Shown here: positions 26,431-34,871 of the stretch, piece by piece
Position numbering within the stretch: the first letter of the stretch is position 1
How the letters are laid out: the number at the start of each line of letters is the position of its first letter
Origin: Pseudomonas botevensis
GTDB lineage: Bacteria > Pseudomonadota > Gammaproteobacteria > Pseudomonadales > Pseudomonadaceae
NCBI RefSeq assembly: GCF_019145475.1
Contig: NZ_JAHTKI010000024.1
Location: forward strand, 1 to 64,000
Reading direction: 5' to 3'
DNA: 64,000 bases
Notes under the pieces: generated by a model
What the model was told of the DNA's origin: nothing
The model's input: the letters and a program-made list of their open reading frames with translations, nothing else
Databases searched by the model: none
Translations under genes and position numbers: made by a program

Positions 26431-26459
26431 AATACAAAAGCCGCTGCGAGGCAGCGGCT
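26431..26459 (-). terminator. Terminator-like hairpin between bamB and der
   Basis: AGCCGCTG / CAGCGGCT form a stem, followed on the minus strand by TTTTGTATTTTC. A second hairpin (CTTGGGG / CCCCAAG, 26513-26531) lies just after the bamB stop. Some bamB transcription may end here ahead of der. Confidence 0.7.
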
Positions 26460-26538
26460 GGTGCTCGGGGCAACACCCATGGGTGCTGCAAACCCTGCAA
26501 ATGCAAGGCCGCTTGGGGATCAACCCCAAGCATAGTTG

Positions 26539-27690
26539 TTACTTGATGGTCAGGGCTTCCAGTTTGCCGCTGTTGCCATACACATAAATCGTGTCGCCCA
26601 CCACCAGCGGACGGGCACGCAGGCCGTCGCTGTCGATGCGCTCACGGCCGACGAAGCGACCGTCCACCTGGCTCAGCAGGTGCAGGTAACCTTCCAGGTC
26701 ACCGACAGCAACGTAGCTGGAGAACACTTCCGGGGCCGACAGTTGACGACGGGCCAGCGAATCGTTGCTCCACAATGCGGTGGTGGAACGCTCGTCGACG
26801 CCTTCAACGGTGCCCGAGGACAGGCTCACGTAGACGCTGCCGAAGCCCTGGGCCAGACCGGCATAGCTCGACGCATCGCGCTGCCAGAGTTGACGACCGC
26901 TTTCCAGGTCCAGTGCCGCCACGCGACCCTGATAGCTGGCGACGTACAGCGTACCGCCGGACAGCAGCAGGCCACCGTCGATGTCGACCACACGCTCCAG
27001 CTCGGAACGACCTTGTGGAATCGCGATACGCTGTTCCCATACCGGCACGCCGTTGGAAATGTCGACCGCGACCACTTTACCGGTCGACAGGCCAGCCACC
27101 GCGAGGCGGTTGGTGACGATCGGCGCGCTGGTGCCGCGCAGGGTCAGCACGGCTGGCGTGCTGTCATACACCCAGCGCTGGTTGCCGGTGGAAGCGTCCA
27201 GACCGATCAGACGATCGTCCTGGGTCTGCACCACCACCACGTCACCGTTGTTGGCCGGTGGCGCGAGGACTTCGCTGTTGACGCGCGCGCGCCACTTCTC
27301 TTCGCCATTGATGGCGTCGAGGGCAATCACGTCGCCGCGCAGAGTGCCGATCAGGACCAGACCGTAACCCACGCCCACGGCGCCGGACACAGGCAGTTCA
27401 AGATCCTTTTTCCACTTCACGTCGCCGTTGCTGCGATCCATCCCCATCACGATACCGGTCACATCGGCCGCATAGATGGAATCACCATCGATCGCCGGCA
27501 CCAGCATGTTGTAGGTTTCGCCCTGACCGTCACCGATCGAACGGCTCCACTGCTTGTGCAGAACCACTTCTTCTTTGAAGTCGGTCAGTTCGGCCGGTGG
27601 CAGTTCTTTCTTGCTGTTGCTGCTGCAACCCGCGGCCAGAATGGCCAGAGCCAGCAATGCTGCATGCTTCCAACGGATCACGTCACGCAT
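26539..27690 (-). CDS. bamB: Outer-membrane assembly lipoprotein BamB
   Basis: BamB is a scaffold lipoprotein of the BAM complex, which folds beta-barrel proteins into the outer membrane. The 383-residue product has a lipoprotein signal ending in LAAGC (lipidated Cys22) and an eight-bladed beta-propeller with PQQ-like repeats (recurring G-x-V-x-A-L/I-D-x-x-x-G-x-x-x-W segments). The ATG at 27690 starts the signal sequence and overlaps the yfgM stop by eight bases. Longer frames upstream run inside yfgM. Confidence 0.95.
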   Translation of the reverse strand: MRDVIRWKHAALLALAILAAGCSSNSKKELPPAELTDFKEEVVLHKQWSRSIGDGQGETYNMLVPAIDGDSIYAADVTGIVMGMDRSNGDVKWKKDLELPVSGAVGVGYGLVLIGTLRGDVIALDAINGEEKWRARVNSEVLAPPANNGDVVVVQTQDDRLIGLDASTGNQRWVYDSTPAVLTLRGTSAPIVTNRLAVAGLSTGKVVAVDISNGVPVWEQRIAIPQGRSELERVVDIDGGLLLSGGTLYVASYQGRVAALDLESGRQLWQRDASSYAGLAQGFGSVYVSLSSGTVEGVDERSTTALWSNDSLARRQLSAPEVFSSYVAVGDLEGYLHLLSQVDGRFVGRERIDSDGLRARPLVVGDTIYVYGNSGKLEALTIK

Positions 27691-28324
27691 CCCCTTTGGC
27701 CAGGTCGTCCAGCTTGATTTGAAGGCCACCAACCGCCGCTTCATCCGACAGTGCCGCCTTGGCTTTTTGATACGCAGCGTTCGCTTCATCGGTACGGCCC
27801 AGCTGTACCAGCAGGTCGCCCTTGAGTTCTTCGCGAGTCGCCAGGAACGACTTGTCGGCATCGCCTTCAAGCAGTTTCAGGCCTTCTTCCGGCTTGTTCT
27901 GACCACCCAGTACCTGCGCCAGACGCTGACGGGCGATTTCGCCCAGCGCCGGGTTGGCAGGTTTGGCCACAATGGCCTTGAGCTCGGTCACCGCGTCGTC
28001 CAGCTTGCCGCTGTCAACCGCGACCTTGGCCACGAACAGGCTGCCGTACTGCGCGTAGGCAGTGCCGCCGAACTCGCTGTTGAGCTTGCCGGCCAGATCC
28101 GCGACGCGCGCGGCGTCAGGCTTGCCATCCGGGGTCAGCGTGGTTTCCAGCAGTTGCTGATAGAGCACCGAGGCACCTTGCGACTGGTTGCTCTGATACT
28201 TGTGAAAAGCCTGCCAGCCGAACACGATGACCAGCGCCAACAGGCCGCCAGTGACCAGAGGTTTGCCGTTGCGTGCCCACCAGTCCTTCAAATCCGCCAA
28301 CTGTTCGTCTTCGGTACTCGACAC
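27683..28324 (-). CDS. YfgM-family ancillary SecYEG translocon subunit
   Basis: A 213-residue inner-membrane protein: short cytoplasmic N-terminus, one transmembrane helix (about 23-40, VTGGLLALVIVFGWQAF) and a periplasmic tetratricopeptide-like domain. In E. coli, YfgM binds the Sec translocon with PpiD and helps hand proteins to periplasmic chaperones. It overlaps bamB by eight bases, which fits co-production of factors for envelope protein traffic, and follows hisS by about 40 bases. Confidence 0.88.
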   Translation of the reverse strand: MSSTEDEQLADLKDWWARNGKPLVTGGLLALVIVFGWQAFHKYQSNQSQGASVLYQQLLETTLTPDGKPDAARVADLAGKLNSEFGGTAYAQYGSLFVAKVAVDSGKLDDAVTELKAIVAKPANPALGEIARQRLAQVLGGQNKPEEGLKLLEGDADKSFLATREELKGDLLVQLGRTDEANAAYQKAKAALSDEAAVGGLQIKLDDLAKGDA

Positions 28325-28364
28325 CCCAATACTCCTTAATCGCTAAATCGGCTGTTTGACAGCT

Positions 28365-29654
28365 TCAAGCCTGCACGACGCAGGTGGCCAGGTGTGCAGC
28401 GAGCGCATCCCAGGCAATGTTTTGTTGTTCGCCCTGACCACGCAGGGGTTTGACACCTACCACTTGCTGAGCCATTTCGTCGTCACCGAGGATCAGTGCG
28501 AACAGCGCACCGCTCTTGTCGGCTTTCTTGAACTGGCTTTTGAAACTGCCGGCACCGGCATTGACTTGCAGGCGCAGGTTCGGCAACTGGTCGCGCACGC
28601 GCTCGGCCAGGGCCAGACCGGCCAGCTCCGCGGCTTCCCCGAAGGCGCAGAGATAGACGTCGACCTGACGGGAGATTTCCTCCGGAATCTGCTCAAGGGT
28701 TTCCAGCATCAATACCAGACGTTCGATGCCCATGGCGAAACCAACGCCGGTGGTCGGCTTGCCGCCCATCTGCTCGACCAGACCGTCGTAACGGCCGCCG
28801 GCGCATACCGTGCCCTGGGCGCCGAGCTTGTCGGTGACCCATTCGAAAACGGTCTTGCTGTAGTAATCCAGGCCGCGCACCAGTTTCGGATTGAGCACGT
28901 AAGGAATGCCGACGGCATCCAGACGCGCCTTCAGACCTTCGAAGTGCTCACGGGACTCGTCATCCAGGTAATCGGCCATTTTCGGCGCATCGACCAGCAC
29001 CGCCTGAGTGTCGGCATTCTTGGTGTCGAGCACGCGCAGCGGGTTGGTCTTCAGACGGCGCTGGCTGTCTTCGTCGAGCTTGTCGTGATGCGCCGAGAGA
29101 TACTCGACCAGCGCTTCCCGATAACGCCCACGGGACTCGCTGGTGCCCAGGCTGTTGAGTTCAAGCTTGACCGCATCGCGAATGCCCAGCTCGCCCCACA
29201 GGCGCCAGGTCAGCACGATCAGCTCGGCGTCGATGTCCGGGCCGTCGAGGTTGAAGACTTCCAGACCGATCTGGTGGAACTGGCGATAACGGCCTTTCTG
29301 CGGACGCTCGTGGCGGAACATCGGGCCGATGTACCAGAGCTTCTGAACCTGGCCGCCGCCGGTGATACCGTGTTCGAGTACGGCACGCACGCAGGCGGCG
29401 GTGCCTTCCGGACGCAGGGTCAGGGAGTCGCCGTTGCGGTCGTCGAAGGTATACATCTCTTTTTCGACGATGTCGGTCACTTCACCGATCGAGCGCTTGA
29501 ACAGCTCGGTGAACTCGACGATCGGCATGCGGATCTGGCGGTAACCGTAGTTATCCAGCAAACGGGCGACGGTGCCTTCGAAATAACGCCATAGCGGAGT
29601 CTGTTCGGGCAGGATGTCGTTCATGCCACGGATGGCTTGCAGAGACTTGCTCAC
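28365..29654 (-). CDS. hisS: Histidine-tRNA ligase HisS
   Basis: A class II aminoacyl-tRNA synthetase that charges tRNA-His. The 429-residue length is typical. Motif 2 (MFRHERPQKGRYRQFHQ) and motif 3 (the GVGFAMGIERL region) are visible, with the histidine-specific signatures LVRGLDYYSKTVFEW and AGGRYDGL, then the anticodon-binding domain. It lies between ispG and yfgM on the same strand, the usual Pseudomonas order. Confidence 0.97.
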   Translation of the reverse strand: MSKSLQAIRGMNDILPEQTPLWRYFEGTVARLLDNYGYRQIRMPIVEFTELFKRSIGEVTDIVEKEMYTFDDRNGDSLTLRPEGTAACVRAVLEHGITGGGQVQKLWYIGPMFRHERPQKGRYRQFHQIGLEVFNLDGPDIDAELIVLTWRLWGELGIRDAVKLELNSLGTSESRGRYREALVEYLSAHHDKLDEDSQRRLKTNPLRVLDTKNADTQAVLVDAPKMADYLDDESREHFEGLKARLDAVGIPYVLNPKLVRGLDYYSKTVFEWVTDKLGAQGTVCAGGRYDGLVEQMGGKPTTGVGFAMGIERLVLMLETLEQIPEEISRQVDVYLCAFGEAAELAGLALAERVRDQLPNLRLQVNAGAGSFKSQFKKADKSGALFALILGDDEMAQQVVGVKPLRGQGEQQNIAWDALAAHLATCVVQA

Positions 29655-29692
29655 TTTAAATCCTTAAATTCGTTCGGCGCTGTCAGTCAGGT

Positions 29693-30802
29693 TCAGCCGC
29701 GCGCGATAACTGCTGCGTCAGCTTCGACCTTCTCGGCCGCTTTCTCGCGGATCAGCTTTTCCAGCTCGTCCACCAGATTGTCATTCGTCAGTTTCTGCGA
29801 CGGCTTGCCGTCGATGTAAATCAGGTTCGGCGTGCCGCCGGTCAAGCCGATATGGGCTTCCTTGGCTTCGCCGGGACCGTTGACCACACAGCCGATCACC
29901 GCGACATCCAGCGGCACCAGCAGGTCTTCAAGCCGTCCTTCCAGCTCGTTCATGGTCTTGACCACATCGAAGTTCTGCCGCGAGCAGCTCGGGCAGGCGA
30001 TGAAGTTGATACCACGGGAACGCAGATGCAGGGACTTGAGAATGTCGTAACCGACCTTCACTTCCTCGACCGGATCGGCCGCCAGCGAGATGCGGATAGT
30101 ATCGCCAATCCCCTCGGCGAGCAGCATACCTAGGCCCACGGCGGATTTCACCGTACCCGAACGCAAACCACCGGCTTCGGTGATGCCCAGGTGCAGCGGC
30201 TGGACGATTTCCTTGGCCAGCAAACGGTAGGCTTCGACGGCCATGAACACGTCGGAAGCCTTCACGCTGACCTTGAAGTCCTGGAAATTCAGGCGTTCGA
30301 GGTGTTCGACGTGACGCAGGGCCGATTCGACCAGCGCGGCTGGCGTCGGCTCGCCGTATTTCTTTTGCAGGTCTTTTTCCAGGGAACCGGCGTTGACGCC
30401 GATGCGGATCGGGATCCCGCGATCACGGGCGGCATCCACCACCGCGCGCACGCGGTCTTCGCGACCGATGTTGCCCGGGTTGATCCGCAGGCAATCGACA
30501 CCCAGTTCGGCCACACGCAGGGCGATCCGGTAGTCGAAGTGAATGTCGGCAACCAGCGGCACCTTGACCAGTTGCTTGATCTTGCCGAACGCCTCGGCGG
30601 CGTCCATGTCCGGCACCGATACCCGCACGATGTCGACACCGGCCGCTTCCAGACGATTGATCTGGGCGACGGTGGCCGCGACGTCATTGGTGTCGCTGTT
30701 GGTCATGCTCTGCACAGCGATAGGCGCATCGCCGCCAACCGGTACGTTACCGACCCAGATCTTGCGCGATTCGCGACGTTTGATTGGAGATTCGCCGTGC
30801 AT
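29693..30802 (-). CDS. ispG: 4-hydroxy-3-methylbut-2-enyl-diphosphate synthase IspG (GcpE)
   Basis: IspG carries out the penultimate step of the MEP isoprenoid pathway, turning MEcPP into HMBPP with a [4Fe-4S] cluster. The 369-residue protein has the N-terminal TIM barrel and the C-terminal cluster domain with cysteines in CPSCSRQ and GCVVNGPGEA, followed by the conserved Glu. It begins three bases after rodZ. Its iron-sulfur requirement links it functionally to the isc genes upstream on the same strand. Confidence 0.96.
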   Translation of the reverse strand: MHGESPIKRRESRKIWVGNVPVGGDAPIAVQSMTNSDTNDVAATVAQINRLEAAGVDIVRVSVPDMDAAEAFGKIKQLVKVPLVADIHFDYRIALRVAELGVDCLRINPGNIGREDRVRAVVDAARDRGIPIRIGVNAGSLEKDLQKKYGEPTPAALVESALRHVEHLERLNFQDFKVSVKASDVFMAVEAYRLLAKEIVQPLHLGITEAGGLRSGTVKSAVGLGMLLAEGIGDTIRISLAADPVEEVKVGYDILKSLHLRSRGINFIACPSCSRQNFDVVKTMNELEGRLEDLLVPLDVAVIGCVVNGPGEAKEAHIGLTGGTPNLIYIDGKPSQKLTNDNLVDELEKLIREKAAEKVEADAAVIARG

Positions 30803-30805
30803 GAC

Positions 30806-31855
30806 TTATTGACCCAACTTCAGGCGAGCAGTCTCGCCACTGGTGAACGGAGCGACATCGACCGGCTGGCCGTTGTAGCTGACCTGCGCGCCACGGGCAA
30901 CGCCCAGACGCACGGCAAACGGCGGCTTGCCGACAACCGACAGGCTGTCGCCTTTGCGCTTGAGGCCGCTGTAGAGCACTTTACCGCTGCCATCGGTGAC
31001 CTGAGTCCAGCAATCGGCGATGAACTGCACCGAAACCTGCCCTTGGCCCGCGACCGGAACGGCCGGTGCAGGAGCAGGAGCCACAGCCGGAGCTGTTGGA
31101 GCGGCCACGGTCGGAGCCGGTGTAGCCGGAGCCGCCGGTGCCGGAGTGGCCGGGGCAGCAACGACAGGAGCCGGGGTGTGAACCGGCGCGGCAGGCGTTG
31201 CCGCCGGGGCGACAGGCGCCGGAACAACCGGCTCGGCGGCCGGAGCGGCAGCTTCGGTGCCGGTCGACTCAGCGGTGGTTTCGGATTGTGGCAGCGCCAG
31301 GGCGGTCGAACCCTCAGCCTGACCTTCCGCGACAGCCTGGTCTTCCGGCTCGTCCAGCGGATGAATCTGGGTGGTGCCGTCGGCGCCTTCGACTTCGACA
31401 TGCTCCGGCGCCAGGCTCATCAGATCCTTGGTCCGCAGCGAAGTCTGATCCTGCCACCAGACGAAACCGCCGCCGATAACGGCGACCAGCAGCAACAGGC
31501 TGACGATGCGCAAAATGGTGTGGGAAACCCGTACCGGTTCCTCGATGCGGCCCAAGGCGTGGACATTGCTGCCTTGAGAGTCGGTGCCGGTGGACTGGTC
31601 GAACTGCTGGACCAGAACGGTCTGATCCATACCGAGCAACTTGGCGTAGGCGCGAATGTAACCGCGAGCGAAGGTGTGCCCCGGCAGTTTGTCGAACGCG
31701 CCGGCTTCAAGATTGCTCAGGGAAGTCACAGTGAGGTTGAGCTTGAGGGCCACTTCAGCCAGCGACCAGCCATTGCTTTCGCGGGCCTGGCGCAGGGTCT
31801 CACCGGGGTTAACGCGATTCGCTGCTACAACTTCGGGATGCGCCGCTTTCATCAT
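30806..31855 (-). CDS. rodZ: Cell-shape protein RodZ (HTH plus transmembrane)
   Basis: RodZ anchors the MreB cytoskeleton to the inner membrane. The 349-residue protein has a cytoplasmic Xre-like helix-turn-helix domain (about 18-85), one transmembrane helix (about 114-134), a long Pro/Ala/Val-rich periplasmic linker (about 195-270) and a C-terminal beta-rich DUF4115 domain (about 275-349). The linker is strongly low in complexity, which is normal for the family. The ATG lies inside the pilW stop (ATGA), so translation is coupled. A second ATG three bases later is an equal alternative. Confidence 0.9.
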   Translation of the reverse strand: MMKAAHPEVVAANRVNPGETLRQARESNGWSLAEVALKLNLTVTSLSNLEAGAFDKLPGHTFARGYIRAYAKLLGMDQTVLVQQFDQSTGTDSQGSNVHALGRIEEPVRVSHTILRIVSLLLLVAVIGGGFVWWQDQTSLRTKDLMSLAPEHVEVEGADGTTQIHPLDEPEDQAVAEGQAEGSTALALPQSETTAESTGTEAAAPAAEPVVPAPVAPAATPAAPVHTPAPVVAAPATPAPAAPATPAPTVAAPTAPAVAPAPAPAVPVAGQGQVSVQFIADCWTQVTDGSGKVLYSGLKRKGDSLSVVGKPPFAVRLGVARGAQVSYNGQPVDVAPFTSGETARLKLGQ

Positions 31856-32610
31856 TGCTCCGACAGGTATTGCTGATATTCCGGCGTACCGGGATAGAGT
31901 CGTTTTAATTGCAGGCCATAACTGGCGGCCTTGTCGCGATCTTCAAACACTTTTGCCAACCGGACGCCGAGCAACAGACTACGTGCATTTTGTTCGGCAA
32001 GCAGGTTGTATTGGTCGTAATAGTCACGCGCGGGCACATAATGCCTGTCTTCGAATGACAACTCAGCCATTTCCAGCAAGGCGCGCGGTTGTTGGCGGTT
32101 CAGACGCAACGCTTTTTCCAGCTGTTGCTGCGCCACATCCCGCTGACCGAGCTTGGCGGCCGTCATGCCGAGGTTTTCGAACACTCGCGAACGCTCAGGA
32201 TACAGGGTATCGGCGGCGGCCTGTTCAAAACGCTCGTAGGCTTCCTTGTAACGCTGTTCTTCGTAGAGAAAACTGCCGTAATTGTTGAGGATACGGGCAT
32301 CGGCGGGACGCGAGGACAAGGCCTTGCGGAAATGCTCGTCAGCCAGCTTTGGCTCCATCTCGGCCTGAAACACCAGCGCCAGGGCGGCGTTGGCGTCCGG
32401 ATCCGAGCCGTCGAGCTCCAGCGCCTTCTTCAGCGGCACCTTGGCACGCTCGGTCATGCCTTGCTGCAAATACCCCAGCCCCAACTGCACGTAGGCAGTC
32501 CGCGCCTCATCGCGGCCCTTGCTGGTCTTCATCGGGTTGTAGTCGCCCGACAGAACACAACCAGCACACAGGCTGGCCCACAGCAACAGCAGCGCAAAGC
32601 GCAGGGACAT
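31852..32610 (-). CDS. pilW: Type IV pilus biogenesis/stability lipoprotein PilW (PilF)
   Basis: An outer-membrane pilotin lipoprotein that helps the PilQ secretin insert and assemble. The 252-residue product has a signal peptide with the lipobox LCAGC (lipidated Cys18) followed by about six tetratricopeptide repeats (for example the AYVQLGLGYLQQGMTERAKVPL and ARILNNYGSFLYEEQRYKEA segments). In P. aeruginosa it is named PilF. It sits between rlmN and rodZ on one strand and overlaps rodZ by four bases. Confidence 0.93.
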   Translation of the reverse strand: MSLRFALLLLWASLCAGCVLSGDYNPMKTSKGRDEARTAYVQLGLGYLQQGMTERAKVPLKKALELDGSDPDANAALALVFQAEMEPKLADEHFRKALSSRPADARILNNYGSFLYEEQRYKEAYERFEQAAADTLYPERSRVFENLGMTAAKLGQRDVAQQQLEKALRLNRQQPRALLEMAELSFEDRHYVPARDYYDQYNLLAEQNARSLLLGVRLAKVFEDRDKAASYGLQLKRLYPGTPEYQQYLSEQ

Positions 32611-32622
32611 AGAGATCCTCTC

Positions 32623-33771
32623 TTAGTTAGTGTTCGCGGCGTTCTGCGCCAGATCGCTGTCGGCGCTCAACTCACGCACGGCGATATAACGTTCGCTGCG
32701 ACGGGTGCGATCCATCACCTGCCCTACCAATTGACCACAGGCCGCGTCGATGTCTTCACCACGGGTGGTGCGGACGGTGACGTTGAAACCGGCCTGGTGA
32801 AGCTGATCCTGGAACCGGCGAATAGCATTGTTGCTCGGCCGCTCGTACCCGGAATGCGGGAACGGGTTGAACGGAATCAGGTTGATCTTGCACGGAATAT
32901 CCTTGAGCAGCTCGATCATCTCCACCGCGTGCTCAAGCTTGTCGTTGACGTCCTTGAGCAGGGTGTACTCGATGGTCAGCACGCGCTTTTCGCCAAGGGC
33001 GGACATATAGCGCACGCAGGAGTCGAGCAGCATCTTAAGCGGATATTTCTTGTTGATCGGCACCAATTGGTTACGCAATGCGTCATTCGGTGCATGCAGG
33101 GACAACGCCAGGGATACATCGATGTGCTTGGCCAGCTCATCGATCATCGGCACCACACCCGACGTGGACAGGGTCACGCGGCGCTTGGAGATCCCGTAGC
33201 CCAGATCATCCATCATCAGATGCATGGCGGCCACGACGTTGTCGAAGTTCAGCAGCGGTTCGCCCATGCCCATCATCACCACGTTGGTGATGGCACGGTC
33301 GATGGTGGCCGGAACACTGCCGAAGGATTTGTTGGCAATCCACACCTGGCCGATGACTTCGGCGGCGGTGAGGTTGCTGTTGAAGCCTTGCTTGCCGGTG
33401 GAGCAGAAACTGCAGTCCAGGGCACAGCCTGCCTGGGACGAAACGCACAGAGTGCCGCGTTTGCCCTGGGGAATGTACACGGTCTCGACACAGCTGCCGG
33501 ACGCCACGCGCACCACCCACTTACGGGTGCCGTCGCTGGAAATGTCCTCGCTGACCACTTCGGGACCACGGACCTCAGCAACAGCCTTGAGCTTTTCACG
33601 CAAGGCCTTGCTGACGTTCGTCATGGCGTCGAAATCATCGACGCCAAAGTGGTGAATCCATTTCATTACCTGACCGGCACGGAAACGCTTCTCCCCGATT
33701 GAGTCGAAGAATTTTTCCATTTCCGGCTGGGTCAGACCCAGCAGGTTGGTTTTAACAGTCGATGTAGTCAT
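32623..33771 (-). CDS. rlmN: 23S rRNA/tRNA adenine-C2 methyltransferase RlmN
   Basis: A radical-SAM enzyme that methylates C2 of A2503 in 23S rRNA and A37 in some tRNAs. The 382-residue protein has the cluster motif C116-x3-C120-x2-C123 (CALDCSFC) and the C-terminal RTTRGEDIDAACGQL, whose cysteine belongs to the two-cysteine relay. The ATG at 33771 (MTTSTVKTNLLGL) is preferred over one 21 bases upstream because AAGG stands just before it. It needs a [4Fe-4S] cluster and lies downstream of the isc-ndk genes. Confidence 0.95.
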   Translation of the reverse strand: MTTSTVKTNLLGLTQPEMEKFFDSIGEKRFRAGQVMKWIHHFGVDDFDAMTNVSKALREKLKAVAEVRGPEVVSEDISSDGTRKWVVRVASGSCVETVYIPQGKRGTLCVSSQAGCALDCSFCSTGKQGFNSNLTAAEVIGQVWIANKSFGSVPATIDRAITNVVMMGMGEPLLNFDNVVAAMHLMMDDLGYGISKRRVTLSTSGVVPMIDELAKHIDVSLALSLHAPNDALRNQLVPINKKYPLKMLLDSCVRYMSALGEKRVLTIEYTLLKDVNDKLEHAVEMIELLKDIPCKINLIPFNPFPHSGYERPSNNAIRRFQDQLHQAGFNVTVRTTRGEDIDAACGQLVGQVMDRTRRSERYIAVRELSADSDLAQNAANTN

Positions 33772-33800
33772 GGATTCACCTTCACTCATCAAGCCAATGC

Positions 33801-34226
33801 TTAGCGAGTGGTTACTTCAGTAGCTGCGAAGAAGTAAGCGATTTCGCGAGCAGCAGCGGCTTCGGAGTCCGAACCGTGAACGGCGTTGGCGTCGATCGAC
33901 TCGGCGAAGTCAGCACGGATGGTGCCTGGAGCAGCTTCTTTAGGGTTGGTAGCGCCCATCAGCTCACGGTTGCGAGCGATGGCGTTTTCGCCTTCCAGAA
34001 CCTGAACGACAACCGGACCGGAAGTCATGAAGGCAACCAGGTCACCGAAGAAGCCACGAGCGCTGTGCTCGGCGTAGAAGCCTTCAGCTTCGGCTTTGGA
34101 CAGTTGCTTCAGTTTCGAAGCTACAACGCGCAGGCCAGCTTCTTCGAAGCGAGTGGTGATCTTGCCGATCACGTTTTTGGCAACGGCGTCAGGCTTGATG
34201 ATGGAGAAAGTACGTTGAACAGCCAT
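33801..34226 (-). CDS. ndk: Nucleoside diphosphate kinase Ndk
   Basis: Ndk balances NTP and dNTP pools by phosphate transfer through a phospho-histidine. The 141-residue protein has the full fold, with active-site His117 in NAVHGSDS and the N-terminal ERTFSIIKPDAV-type strand (here QRTFSIIKPD). It follows iscX after an 88-base gap holding a terminator-like hairpin and a good sigma-70 promoter, so it is probably transcribed partly on its own. Confidence 0.97.
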   Translation of the reverse strand: MAVQRTFSIIKPDAVAKNVIGKITTRFEEAGLRVVASKLKQLSKAEAEGFYAEHSARGFFGDLVAFMTSGPVVVQVLEGENAIARNRELMGATNPKEAAPGTIRADFAESIDANAVHGSDSEAAAAREIAYFFAATEVTTR

Positions 34227-34255
34227 GGTGTAACTCCAGAAACGGTAATTTGCGA

Positions 34256-34285
34256 AAAATTAAACCCGCGAATTATACGCGGGTT
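34256..34285 (-). terminator. Terminator of the isc operon
   Basis: AACCCGCG / CGCGGGTT (34263-34285, 7-base loop) is followed on the minus strand by TAATTTTT. It stands 29 bases after the iscX stop and should end most isc transcription. Its loop holds the -10 box of the ndk promoter. Confidence 0.8.
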
Positions 34286-34300
34286 CTTGGGTATTGCCTA
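34272..34300 (-). promoter_or_regulatory. sigma-70 promoter of ndk
   Basis: On the minus strand, TAGGCA (34300-34295) and a perfect TATAAT (34277-34272) are 17 bases apart, giving a start near 34265 and a leader of about 40 bases before ndk. The -10 lies in the loop of the preceding terminator hairpin. Confidence 0.72.
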
Positions 34301-34314
34301 ACCTGCGAGGACGA

Positions 34315-34515
34315 TCAGTCTTTTTCTTCGATCCAGAGTGCCTGAACCGCTTCCAACACCTTCTCGCCAACCCGGCCAGAGGTGTTGTCGAAGTCAGGCA
34401 GCTCCATGATCCAACGCTGCAGGTCGACGAAATTGACAGAAAGCGGATCTACATCCGGCTTGGCATCCGCCAATTCTTCTGCAATGCGTTGAACATCATT
34501 CCAACCGTAGCTCAT
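34315..34515 (-). CDS. iscX: Fe-S cluster assembly protein IscX
   Basis: A 66-residue acidic protein (MSYGWNDVQRIAEEL...) of the IscX/YfhJ family. It binds IscS and iron and modulates the rate of cluster assembly, competing with frataxin. Length and acidic face are typical. It is the last gene of the isc operon, 14 bases after fdx, with a terminator following. Confidence 0.95.
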   Translation of the reverse strand: MSYGWNDVQRIAEELADAKPDVDPLSVNFVDLQRWIMELPDFDNTSGRVGEKVLEAVQALWIEEKD

Positions 34516-34529
34516 GACAGTCGTACCAG

Positions 34530-34871
34530 TCAGTGCGGCGCTTCGGCCGCATGGTTAAGCGAATATTTCGGAATCTCGACGGTGAGGTCTTCCTCACCCA
34601 CGATAGCCTGGCAGGCCAGACGCGATTGGGCTTCCAGACCCCAGGCACGATCGAGGAAGTCTTCTTCCAGCTCGTCAGCCTCTTCCAGCGAGTCAAAACC
34701 CTCGCGGATAATGCAGTGGCAAGTGGTGCAGGCACAAACGCCGCCGCAGGCGCTTTCCATCTCGATGTGGTGTTCGTGGGCCAACTCGAGAATCGAAGTG
34801 CCGGGCTCAGCCTCGACCACCATGCCTTCCGGGCAGAACTTCTCGTGTGGCAGAAAAATGACCTGCGGCAT
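34530..34871 (-). CDS. fdx: ISC-type [2Fe-2S] ferredoxin
   Basis: A 113-residue adrenodoxin-like ferredoxin that supplies electrons for cluster assembly on IscU. Cluster ligands fit Cys42, Cys48, Cys51 and Cys87, the same numbering as E. coli Fdx; Cys46 and Cys53 are extra cysteines near the loop. Its start overlaps the hscA stop by one base, and iscX follows after 14 bases. Confidence 0.96.
   Translation of the reverse strand: MPQVIFLPHEKFCPEGMVVEAEPGTSILELAHEHHIEMESACGGVCACTTCHCIIREGFDSLEEADELEEDFLDRAWGLEAQSRLACQAIVGEEDLTVEIPKYSLNHAAEAPH

Noticed and set aside
30996..31275. Low-complexity Pro/Ala-coding stretch as a possible repeat array
   Set aside because: It is the normal flexible periplasmic linker of RodZ and the repeats are irregular in the DNA.
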